Positions 24,301 through 34,760 of a DNA stretch of 64,000 nt are shown piece by piece. Numbering within the stretch: the stretch's first letter is position 1; each line of letters begins with the position of its first letter. The position numbers and the translations under genes were made by a program. The stretch comes from Populus alba (lineage: Eukaryota; Streptophyta; Magnoliopsida; Malpighiales; Salicaceae): the NCBI RefSeq assembly GCF_005239225.2, contig NC_133294.1, positions 16,443,631 through 16,507,630 on the forward strand, read 5' to 3'. The notes beneath the pieces were generated by a model. It saw only the letters and a list, made by a program, of their open reading frames with translations. It searched no databases and was not told where the DNA came from.

Positions 24301-26020
24301 TCAATAATCAAAGTTAGATTTGTACAGTATAATCTCCACAATTACTATAGCATATATGATAATTGTTTTATTTTACTGGAATCGATTTATTATTATTATT
24401 CCCTCACTTGGTTACTTTACTTAACTGAAATTAAATCTTTTATCTGAATGATTTTAAAAACATTTTTACACTCGGTTTAAAAAATATAAAAACATACAAA
24501 TAAATCTTATTAGGAAATTCAAGCTAAAAAAAAAAAACAGAGAAAGAGTGAATCTCCTTGATTGTCAGACCCAGTGTTTGTTCGAGAATCACTAATTTAA
24601 TTATTGCTATAAATTTTAATCATGTTATTTAGCTAAAAGCCACGAACTTTTACAAACAGACTCTTTTTTCATTTAGGATTGGGTTACAGCTTGTGTTTTT
24701 AAAATTTTTAATTTTTTTATTTAAAATTAATATTTTTCGATCATTTTGATATATCTAACCCACATTCCAGAAAATTTCAATTTTTTAATTTAAAATTAAT
24801 AAATTTTTAATATTTTTCAATTATTTTAATGCACTATATTAAAAATAATTTTAAAAAAATAAAAAAAAAATATTATTTTGATACATATCTGAATAAAAAA
24901 TGCTTAAGAAAAAAATTATGATTATAACCTAAACATTTTTTTTAGAGTTATTTGAATTGAATTACACAGTAATTTCGTGCTAATAGGAGGAATATTTGTT
25001 AGTAAGCTTGTTACTAAACCCTAAAAACCCTTTTCATGATTAAATTATCGAGCTAGAGATTCGCACCATTCCCATGCTATAAACAATTAATTAATTTAAA
25101 TGTGGATTAGATCCCTGTGTTATCTCAACTTGTTTAATGTCCGTACTTCATTTACATAATTTATTAGCATGATTAATCGCATGACTTTTTTTAACACAAT
25201 TTATATTCTTACTTCCTCTTCTTAATACCAAAAGGCATTTAATAAATTCTTAAAACTAATATATATAGAAAAGTTTGGATTCAAAGAATGAAGTGGAAGT
25301 TACTTCATGTCATTGTCTTTGTCCAAATTTCTTTAATGAATTTTTTTTTTAAATAAGGAAGTAACAATCCAGCTAGACCTAGTAATTTTGTCAATAGATT
25401 CATTAGTTTTTTCATAAATATATATATTTAAAAAAAATTAATGTAAAAACTATCTTTTCAAATACGTAATTCATTTAAATATTGCTTTATTTTTTTTTAT
25501 CCAACCGACTCAACCTCATGACATCAACCCTTAAAAATTTTAGGGTCCATGATTTGGACGTTGCAATTTTTTCAACACTGATTTACCAACTCCTATGATA
25601 TTTTTTTTTTATAAAATAATTGTTCTTACATTAAATTAAAATAACATGGCTTTGAGTACTCGATTAATTGTCATTGCAAACTTAAACATGATAAAATCAA
25701 ATAATTAACATAAAATTTTATAACAAAATGCATTAACTTGAAAAAAATTCTTTAAAAATGTTTACGATTGTTAAAATAATTAATTCATCACTCATATTTG
25801 ATTAGTTACTTGGTGAAGTAATAATTTATTAAATGTTCGTTTATTATTATAATATCAATTACTTTTTAAAATAATTTTTATTTAAAAATATATAATTTTT
25901 ATTTTTTAAAATTTATTTTTAAGCTTAAAAATGTTAAACTTTTTGAAGTCTTAAAAATGTTTATGAATTTTCAAAATTTTAATATAACGACCTTTTAAAA
26001 AAACAACTTATTAATTGAGC
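21302..26020. other. Gene-free AT-rich gap between divergent genes
   Basis: A 4.7 kb stretch separating the purple acid phosphatase (-) from RBP45 (+). ORFs at 23414-23889 are low-complexity and read through repeats. It holds a repeat block at about 22440-23240 (listed separately), short (TA)n runs near 22180 and 23125, and an (ATA)n tract at 23813-23834. Two similar stretches containing AATTTTGTTGAGACTTCAAA.ACAGCTTGAAAATGAA occur at 23533-23570 and 23729-23766, a local duplication. Confidence 0.6.
22440..23240. repeat. Dispersed AT-rich repeat with recurring GTTAT-CTTGAT-CTCATAAC blocks
   Basis: The block GTTATCTTGATCTCATAAC, or a diverged form, recurs at about 22519, 22780, 22882, 23038 and 23213. 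Most copies are followed by a partly palindromic GGTTAGCCCGGGTTAAC-like word, and a TTTCAATTTCAT.CTTTAA word lies between them. Spacing is irregular (about 100-260 bases). This looks like a degenerate head-to-tail repeat, probably derived from a retroelement. A likely relative in the opposite orientation lies near 45.5-46.5 kb. Confidence 0.5.
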
Positions 26021-26133
26021 TGGGCTAGTCCAAAGCCCACAAACCCATCCTAACCACACGCGCGACGAGCCTCCTCTCTATAAAACCCGATCTCCACTCC
26101 TCAAAAGTCCCCCTTTCTTTCGTTCTAGGGTTT
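26021..26133 (+). promoter_or_regulatory. RBP45 promoter: site II pair, TATA box, telo-box
   Basis: TGGGCT (26021-26026) and AGCCCAC (26034-26040) form a close pair of TGGGC(C/T) site II elements facing each other. CTATAAAA at 26078-26085 is a good TATA box. TAGGGTTT at 26126-26133 is a telo-box, just where transcription should begin. Site II plus telo-box is the promoter arrangement of plant translation and RNA-handling genes expressed in dividing cells. Confidence 0.65.
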
Positions 26134-26207
26134 CCTTCTCCACTAGATCTTATAACCTAGTCACCACCTTATCCTCCGCCAGGACAACTCAATCCCTAAT
26201 TCCAAAC

Positions 26208-29200
26208 ATGATGCAACAGCCTGGAGTCGCCGGAGTGGGGGTCCCACAACCAGATCAACAACAACAATACCAACAACAACAGCAGCAATGGATGATGCAG
26301 CAACAGCAACAATCGCAACCGGTGCCTCCTCCTGCTGGCTGGAATCCGCCGCCTGTTCCTCCTCCGACCCAGTACGGTGCAGCCGCCGGAAGTGGAGGAG
26401 ATGGAGACGAGATTAAGTCGTTGTGGATCGGGGATTTGCAGCAGTGGATGGATGAGAATTATCTTCTTAGCATTTTCTCTGCCACTGGAGAGGTAATCCA
26501 AAATTTAATTTTGGTTTTAATTTAAAAAAAAAGAAGCTTTAATTTTAATTTGTATAATTATGTACGTGCCTGTGCTTGAGAAAGTCAGTAAATTTTATGG
26601 CTGGTTTTTTTTACGAGTGTGGCATTTCTTTTTTATTCTGTTTGCTTTTTTCGTGTGGATATATAGATTTGTGTGTATTTGCTGTGAATTGAAAACACTT
26701 TTAAGAAAACGAGAATTGTTTTGTTTTGTTTTTAATGGCGATCACTTTTTGAGAATTGGGTTTTTTGATGGAAACAATAGGTTATTGATGCTGTATAGAA
26801 AATAGAGAGAGAAAGAAACATGGGGTATGTTTGTTTCTTTGAATTGGGTTTGTGCTGATAAGAAAATAAATGGTGTATATGCACTTGTAGGAAAATGAGA
26901 ATTGTTTTGTATTGTTGATTAATGGCGTTCTCTTTTCAAGAATTGGGTTTTTTGATGGAAACAATGGGTTATTGATACAGTCAAAAAATAGAGAGAGAGA
27001 AAAAGAAACCTGGGGTATGTTTATTTGTTTGAATTGGGTGCTGTGTTGATGAGAAAATAAATGGTGTGTATTATAGAAAGAATTTTGAAAAGTGCTATAC
27101 TTGTTTTGTGATTTGGATGCAGCTTTACACGCTGCTCAGCTACATTGTTTTGTTGTTTTCTGAGTTGTCTTCCTCTTGTCTTGTATAACAGATTGTTCAA
27201 GCTAAGGTTATTCGTAATAAGCAAACGGGTTATCCCGAGGGTTATGGTTTTATTGAGTTTGTAAGTCGTGCTGCAGCAGAGAGAATTTTGCAGACATACA
27301 ATGGCACACCAATGCCAAATAGTGAGCAGGCTTTCCGGCTGAACTGGGCTACCCTTGGTGCTGGTGAGAGGCGGCAAGATGATGGGCCTGATTTTACAGT
27401 TTTTGTTGGAGATTTGGCTGCTGATGTCAACGATTACCTTCTACAAGAAACATTTAGAAATGTGTACCCATCTGTGAAAGGTGCAAAAGTTGTTACTGAT
27501 AGGGTCACTGGACGTTCCAAGGGATATGGATTTATTAGGTTTGCTGATGAAAATGAACAAAGGCGTGCCATGGTTGAGATGAATGGACAATACTGCTCTA
27601 CCAGGCCCATGCGGATTGGACCAGCTGCCACGAAGAAACCCTTGACCCAGCAGTATCAGAAAGGTACGTGTTCTGCAACTTTGGTTGCTGTGGAGTGTAG
27701 ATGTTGTTTTTGTTATTTTATTTTTTTCTGCTTGCATTTGCATGCTTATCTCTTATGCTGAAAATGAACATCGAATTGGTAAGTTGAATGTTGTGTGCTA
27801 TGTATGTATTTTTCTTTTTTGAGTTGATGTTTCCTAAACATGTTCTTATTTTCCGTGCCTCCAGTTATGCACTTGAAGCTAGATGGATTTTAAAGAGTCA
27901 TTTCCTTCCAGTACTTACCTATGTAAACTTGGGCACATTTAATTTAGTTAAAACATGCAAAAACTTATATAAAACTCATGTTGTCTTAAAGCAGGACACC
28001 GAGAGGCTCTCATTTTGGGGGGCCTGGAACTGACTTCAGCTTAAATGATTCCACTTAAATGCGTGGCCTCATTTTAGGTCAGTTATTTTGTTTACGTCGT
28101 AAGCTTAATTTCTTGTGGCGTTTTGCTACATTCACGAATTACTTTCCAGTTCGTTATTTTCAAAGAGTTACGTGTCAAGTTAAGTATATTCTTTTTCCTA
28201 AAGATAGTTCAATTCCATTCCACAGTTCCTTTATTTATGTAAATCAGACAAGAATTGTTGGTTTATCTCTTCATGGTCACCTCTTTACTTTATTTACATG
28301 CTATTTTTTAAGAGTTACATGTCAAGTTTAATATGTTCTTTTTCCTAAAGAAAGTTCAATTCCGTTCCACAGTTCCTTTATTTATGTAAATCAGACGAGA
28401 ATCGTTGGTTTATCTCTTCATGGTCAGTCTTTACCTTATTTACATGTTATTTTTGAAGAGTTACGTGTCAAGTTAAATATGTTCTTTTTCCCTAAAGATA
28501 GTTCAATTCTGTTCCGCATTTCCTTTATTTATGTAAATCAGACTAGAATCGTTGGTTTATCTCTTCATGGCCAGTCCTTTACTTTATTTACATGTTATTT
28601 TTGAAGAGTTACGTGTCATGTGAAATATATGTTCTTTTTCCTAAAGATAGCTCAATTCCGTTCCGCATTTTCTTTATTTATGTAAATCAGATGAGAATCG
28701 CTGGTTTATCTCTTTATGGTCAGTCCTTTACTTTATTTACATATGGTCAGAAACTATTTTTGAGTTTTTGTTTGGTATTTACTTCCAAGTAAAAATATTT
28801 TCTCTGCTTTTGATTCTGAGCATTAGAAACCTTATGAAGCAACTTATGACGATGGATTCAGAGATGCTCTCTGTCGTGGGGAGCACTATTCTGACTTCCA
28901 TTCTTAGAGTTGTTTTCGTCTCACCTCGAGCTGCTCTTTTTTTTAATCATGTGCTGTCTCTTATTATTATTTTTTTGTTTGTGAGATGGAGTGCATCCTT
29001 GATCTGGAGGAAGGACTTGATTACATGCTTTTGACATTCTAATTTCTAAGCACCTACTTGAGGATCAAGTCCTTGTATCTTTTTTATAGAGATCTATGTG
29101 AATTTAGTTTTATATGTCATTGGTTTATTCGATTTGGAAAAAAGTCTCTTCCATGACAATCAACTTTTTGACTCCATCCTGTCTTGTAGGTGTCATTTTC

Positions 29201-31129
29201 TTATTCTTCTTACTTTGTCCTGGGCTTGTCATTGCTTGAAATTTAGATAGGTTGTAGACTGAACTTTTGCTTTTGTTTTCCTGTTCTCTTTACATGAGGG
29301 AAATCAGGAAATATGTTAACATGGTACCTAGAATATCCATTTTGTTCTCCAAGCAACTGATGGGTTTATTTTTTATCATAATAGGAAAAGTGTACTGACC
29401 TAAATTCTGAATCCCGTTTCCCATCCTTGGCAAGTATGAATCTAGTTTGGAACTTTCCAATTGTTCATGCCTTTAAGTTTGGATATTGCTGAGTATTGGG
29501 GCATTCGATACTTTCCATCTTGATTTTATGCTAAAGATGTTCATCCTATTCAAAATGATTACTGAAAATTACTTCATTGATGCTCAGCTTTGTGACAACT
29601 GACAGCTGTCAACGATGGTAAAGCTGTTGCAAGGCAAGTAATTATTTAGTTACATGTTTCTCCCATTCTTTAGGCAATGTTTATCAACTTCAGACTAAAA
29701 ATAGTGGACACAAGTAGTGTTATCATGGCTATAAACTGAATTTCATTTCTCTCAAGTTGCCTGAAAGTACTGGCATTAAGTTGGACTTTGGTCAGGAAGG
29801 TGACTTCGCTGGATCAACTCCACTAATATAGTGTTAACTTATTAATCATTCTGTTTGTTGTGTTTGCTTTGGTTTTTTCTGTTATCAATGTGATCCTCTG
29901 TAAATATCTGTATCTTGTGCTTTTTTACCCTAAAGAACAATCATCTTTGCAATTTCTCAAGAACAGAGAAATCTGATCTTGTTTTTTCTCGCATGCTTCT
30001 CAGAAGGGGTGGTTTTGTCATCTTTAAACTCATTCCTGCATGATTATGTGTTTAGTTTATTCTATGGTTTTTTTCCCTTCCATTCTTGCATCTCCTTGGA
30101 TTTTCATGCAATGATTATCCTTCAGGGAAGCTTTGCTTTCAGTGTCTATTTCTCTTCATTTATGTATATTCATATGTTGTTTGACATGCATTTGCCATGT
30201 GCAGCTACTTACCAGAATCCTCAAGGAAATCAGGGAGAGAATGATCCAAATAACACAACAGTGCGTAGTTTGTTTTATTGTTGGTATGAACTATTACTTG
30301 TCAAAGTGAATTGACTTGTTAACCTCTTGGCTGCAGATATTTGTTGGGGCCTTGGATCCAAGTGTGACTGATGACACTTTGAGAGCAGTGTTTAGTAAAT
30401 ATGGTGAGCTAGTGCACGTGAAAATACCTGCAGGCAAGCGTTGTGGATTCGTTCAGTTTGCTAATCGGTATTTGAAAAATACTTTAACCTGATTTCTGTT
30501 ATTTTGCATTGTAATGATTGCCTCTTTGCCTGATTTGGTTGCCTGCATTTGTTGCATTTAGAACTAGCGCGGAGCAAGCACTATCAATGTTGAATGGAAC
30601 CCAGATAGCTGGTCAAAATATCCGCCTGTCATGGGGCCGTAGTCCTTCCAACAAACAGGTTTGGTTGATGCCCAATAAATGTTGTCTATTTTTATTTTCA
30701 CGAATTTCCCAGTGTTTACTGAAAAGGATGGAATTATTGGTTTTGTTTCAGGTTCAGCCAGATCAAAGCCAGTGGAATGGTGGTGGATATTATGGATATC
30801 CACAAGGATATGATGCATATGGATATGCTGCTGCTGCTGCTGCTGCTCCCCAAGACCCGAACATGTATTATGGAGGCTATCCTGGATATGGAAACTACCA
30901 GCAACCGGGAACTTACCAACAGCAACAGCAGGTAAAGTAACCTTGGTTTAGAAGTTTTTAGTCCACCAGATATTGTTCAACATAAAATAAGAGCTCAACT
31001 CACCAAGGTTGGATAAGCTATTTAAGGCTTAAGCTCTTGGAACAACAGTACTTAAATCTCATCCATTTTTTTAGTTTAGTTTCTGATTGCTGGGTAATGT
31101 AATCTGTGTGTTCCTGGTATGTGCAGTGA
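26208..31129 (+). CDS. Polyadenylate-binding protein RBP45, three RRMs, 407 aa
   Basis: Exons: 26208-26492, 27192-27663, 30205-30260, 30337-30467, 30562-30658 and 30752-30931, then a final exon beginning at 31127 that starts directly with TGA. An N-terminal Gln-rich segment (residues 17-37) and a Pro-rich linker precede RRM1 (about 71-148, SLWIGDL and EGYGFIEF). RRM2 is about 163-240 (VFVGDLAADV, SKGYGFIRF) and RRM3 about 272-343 (IFVGALDPSV, CGFVQF). The tail is Tyr/Gly/Gln-rich with a seven-Ala run. This is the RBP45/RBP47 family, nuclear and cytoplasmic proteins that bind poly(A) and U-rich RNA and join stress granules. The start ATG follows a TATA/telo-box promoter at a normal distance. 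If the last intron is retained, translation ends two codons later (Val-Lys-stop at 30940). Introns 1 and 2 hold tandem repeats. Confidence 0.95.
26703..27073 (+). repeat. Tandem duplication of about 186 bp in RBP45 intron 1
   Basis: The stretch starting GAAAACGAGAATTGTTTTG (26705) recurs at 26891 as GAAAATGAGAATTGTTTTG. The two copies share GAATTGGGTTTTTTGATGG, AATAGAGAGAGA.AAAGAAAC and GAGAAAATAAATGGTGT. Overall similarity is high, with small insertions. Confidence 0.85.
28153..28752 (+). repeat. Four-copy tandem array, 147-bp unit, in RBP45 intron 2
   Basis: The word GAGTTAC(G/A)TGTCA starts at 28165, 28312, 28458 and 28606, giving periods of 147, 146 and 148. Each unit continues with GTTCTTTTTCCTAAAGATAG-like, TTCCTTTATTTATGTAAATC, GAATCGTTGGTTTATCTCTT and CTTTATTTACATGTTATTTTT words. 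The copies differ by a few percent. The ORFs running through it exist only because the unit is a multiple of three and lacks stops; I do not regard them as coding. Confidence 0.95.
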
Positions 31130-32171
31130 TCTGTTTCCATAGCGGGATTCAAATGCAAGGACTGATGTTAATCAGTAGCCAGAGCAATCTGAGGTTGCAG
31201 TTCACTAGTTGCATGGTGTTTGGAGTATGGCGTTTTGCTATTTGTTCTGGTGTTAGTTTATCAGTGACAAGTGTGCTGTGGGCACCATTTGAGGCATCAA
31301 TGCACTCTGATATGATCAGCATGGTTCTGTAATACCATGGTGCCGCAATTTGAACTATCTGTCTACTGGATACTCCGTACCTAACCCTCTATAATCATTT
31401 AAATTATGGCTTGCTTTATTTTTAATGGGATGTTTTCTATACTTTCCAAGTTCTTTGTGCTTTATATGATTGGATGCAATGAAGCCATTATGCTACATGT
31501 CTGCGTTCCAGGGATTGTATTTCCCGGCGGTGAAGCAATGTCCATACTTGGGTGCATTCATCATTTAACTTTTCTGAAATAATTTTCCAGAAAACGTTAT
31601 GATCGTCGAGACTTGAATAATAAGAATATATTATGTTTGTTTTTTATGAAAAATAATTTATAAATTAAACAATATTAATTATTTTTTAAAATTAAAATGA
31701 TATTATTTTAATAAAAAAAAATTAATGGATTAGAACTAAGTTTTTGAACGAATTTTATTGGGTATATATATATATATATATTTTTTAATCTGATCTGGTT
31801 TTAATTGAAAGTCGGTCAAGTTACCGGGTTAAATTTTAAAATTATAGCTAATATAGCTAATATTTTAGACTTTTAAAATTATAGCTAATATTTTAGACTT
31901 GAAAAATCTCTCTTTTCTATATAAAAATTTATAAATTTTCTGCGAATTCATAGAAATTCATATAAATAATTATTAGAACTGAATAATTAAATAATTTATA
32001 ATTTACAACAAACCAGCCTTCAACTATATGTTTTAAGCTGCTGAAAAAAAAAAAAAAATTTAAATCTTTAGATAAACTCTAAATTGATCAAAGAATATTT
32101 TTAAAACTCCCGAATAATTTTTAAATTTATCAGCCGAGATGAATTTCAGTACCCAACTCTTCCTTCAGACA
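31130..32171. other. RBP45 3' untranslated region and convergent intergenic DNA
   Basis: The first 250-400 bases are the RBP45 trailer; an ORF at 31087-31332 crosses the last acceptor and is not coding. The remainder is AT-rich with a (TA)n tract near 31765 and a run of A at 32044-32057. Two adjacent copies of AAAATTATAGCTAATAT.TTAGACTT lie near 31835-31900. No gene is seen. Confidence 0.6.
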
Positions 32172-32700
32172 TCACATGTACTGCAGAGGATGATACTTCT
32201 TACACGCATGGTCAGCTGGAAACCGATGCTTTAAGCACACCTTTAACTGGCAAGTTTTGCAGGTGCATGTGTTAGAGAAGGTTAATATCTCCTTGCAGCG
32301 CTTAACAGCGCAAGTTGGCTTCTTCTTCTTCTTCTTCCTTGGGTCGCAGTCTCCAGATTTCTCATGTTTCAGCAACACCACTCTCTCAGCATCCTCGTTG
32401 CATCCAGTAGTCTCAATAGACACCGAACATATTTCACAAACAACTACTCTCCGACTCTTGTCGTCTGATTTCGGACACTCATGAGACTTGTAGGATCTAT
32501 GCTCTAAACAAAACACCTGCAAGAACATACGATTAAGGCTGTAATATTCCATGCTAAACAAAGCTGCACGCATAAATTTGAGTTCCCTTGATTACCTTTC
32601 GACAGCCATTGCAGTTGAAAGGCAGAAAATCGAGCTGCTTGCATTCAGAATGTTGGCAGTGTCTTCCCAAATCTGGAAAAGCCTCTGTTCCTCCTCCCAT
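32172..32700 (-). CDS. AN1 zinc-finger stress-associated protein, SAP12-like, 149 aa
   Basis: Two exons on the minus strand: 32700-32596 and 32516-32172, phase 0, 150 codons with stop. The start is the ATG giving [15 protein letters not shown], the usual beginning of this subfamily. Two complete AN1 fingers are visible. The first uses Cys15, Cys20, Cys30, Cys33, Cys38, His41, His47 and Cys49. The second uses Cys104, Cys109, Cys121, Cys124, Cys129, His132, His138 and Cys140. There is no A20 finger and no C-terminal C2H2 pair, placing it with the short AN1-AN1 SAPs of plants, which are stress-induced and bind ubiquitin-linked or thiol-redox partners. The linker carries six lysines in a row, encoded by a TTC/AAG triplet repeat at about 32320-32337. 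It is smaller than Arabidopsis SAP12 as I recall it. Its 5' end faces the ataxin-2-like gene divergently. Confidence 0.92.
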
Positions 32701-34760
32701 CCTTGTTTTTTTCCCTTTAAATTTCCTCTAAGATTAGAATTTGCAGGTTGCCATAAAGGAGGAGATTTGTCGTTGTTTATAGCTTTGCTGAAAGGCACTT
32801 GCTGGCTTGGTGCCTAAGCCATCCTGACTCCTCTTTCGTGTTGCTTTCGGTTTTGTTTTTGGCTTTCTAGTTGTTTCTTGATGTTTCCAGGCCACGCGGT
32901 TGAGGTTTCCTTTTTTGACTAGTCTTTTCTCTAAATTTCAATTTAGTCCCTATTTCACTCTTACTCCTACTCTTACTCTACTAAATTAATTTAGTAGATA
33001 TCATGAGTTTTTTTTTTAATAGTTTTTAGTTTGGAAATAAATCAAATTAATTTTTTTAATATTAACATATTAAAAATATTAGAAATCATTAAAAAATCAT
33101 GGTTTGATGTGCTGATAAAAAAAAAATCTAAAAAACTTTATTCTAAAATACTTTTAAGTAAAAAGTATAATATATTATAATATTAAACACACACGAAGTG
33201 AAATATATTTTTTTTATTGGGTAATTGACACTTTCTATTTTTATTTTTATTTTTTAAAAATAAAATCTAAATTTTAAAAACAAACTATATTGCCATCCAT
33301 AAATTATAAACCCATAAAATAAAATCTAAACTTCAAATCTATACATAAAGTCCACATATTATATTAAAAAATAAAATTACAACTCTATAAAAAAAACATT
33401 AGTAATATATGGATTTTTTTATATATTAAAGAGAAATATTACCCTACCCGCAGCAGGGTGCAGGTAAATAATAATAATAAAAAAAAGTGAAACTAAGAAT
33501 TGCAGTGAAATACGGAATCAGAGAGTTCCATCTGGGAGGCTTGGATTTAGGAAAAATGGTAATTTCTCCATCGACCAAAACATGTGAGTCTATCCATTTC
33601 TTCAGGCGGTCCCTTTTGATTTGTTGGACTTCCATTTTCTCATTGTGGAAGCTGACAGTGTAAGCTCGAGAAGAGAAGATTTATGTTTTAGGGTTTCGGA
33701 TGTTTTCCTCTTTTTTTTTTTCTTTTTTTTTTTTAATTTTTTCCTTTTCTTTTCCTATTTATTTTAGATCTTTGAAGAAATCAAATGAAGATTATAAAGA
33801 TAATATAAGAAATAAAATGAATAAAAATCAAGTTAGATAAAGAGTGATATCAAAAGATTTCAAGATTAATTTGATAGATTATGTTTAATAATAATTTCAA
33901 ATAACTTTTTATAATCTAAATATTTTTTATTATGTTTTATCTTTTTAATTTAACTCATATGAACCTTGGCAAGGCTGAGAGTCCAAAATGAATTTGCTCC
34001 TCACATAAAACATCTTAAAAAAAATACATAAATGGAAAAGAACAGATTTTTCATCAATGGCTTTTGGTGAATTTGGCAAATTCAAGCGAATGGCATTCGT
34101 TGGCATGCACAGCAACAAAAAAAATAATAAAAGAAATCTAGTTTTGTATTATGATTTTCATTCCTTTTTCATAAGCATAAAAGAGTTGTAAAATGTAATA
34201 AAGACTTGCAAAATCAAGTATAAACTATAAATAAAGAAAAAACAGACAATAAATAAATAAATGTTATTTAACTTTTTGAAAACACCATATAATTCATTAC
34301 ATATATTGTATGAAGTTCATTGTTTTCCGATTAATTTATAGACAAACTAAAACTAAATTTATTTTCATAAATATATGAAAAATACACTTGCTGTATTGAA
34401 TTAGTTGTGATTCAGTAAACGAATTTACAAATTTAATAATAAATCTGGGAAATCTTGAAGAAAATAATACAGTGAAACGACCAAAGCATGCCGTGATGAC
34501 AAGGTTACAGGGCTTATTACATATATTTACAACATATAAAGCCAGCATAAACTCATCAAACCGAACAAGACGCCAGCACATGCATTGAAACACAGGCAGA
34601 AAAAAGCATTTCTCTGTTCCAATTTCCTTGATTCTTTCATTAGATCTCTCCTTCCTCTGTCAAGCACAAACCCCGGTCTTTCTTTATAAGAAAGGGAAAA
34701 CCTTTTTTAAATAGGCATACAAAAAAGTTTCATTATTTTCTTTTTTGGATAAAAACAGAG
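32701..34760. other. Intergenic region between divergent genes
   Basis: Presumed promoters of the AN1 gene (left end) and the ataxin-2-like gene (right end). AT-rich, with T-rich tracts near 33710-33735. A short minus-strand ORF at 33444-33635 is listed separately. Bases just before 34761 (GGGAAAACC.., AAAACAGAG) are the leader of the next gene. Confidence 0.55.
33444..33635 (-). CDS. Small unrecognised ORF, 63 aa, possibly a gene fragment
   Basis: The first 40 residues (MEVQQIKRDRLKKWIDSHVL, then VDGEITIFPKSKPPRW) look like ordinary protein, with normal composition and a charged amphipathic helix. The remainder runs into a TTA-repeat and becomes FTFFYYYY, which looks like read-through into non-coding DNA. 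It could be the first exon of a decayed gene or a short expressed peptide. I do not recognise the family, and no downstream exon was found. Confidence 0.2.
   Translation of the reverse strand: MEVQQIKRDRLKKWIDSHVLVDGEITIFPKSKPPRWNSLIPYFTAILSFTFFYYYYLPAPCCG

Noticed and set aside
28059..28792. ORFs in RBP45 intron 2
   Set aside because: They run through the 147-bp array, which is a multiple of three without stops; no splice or family support.
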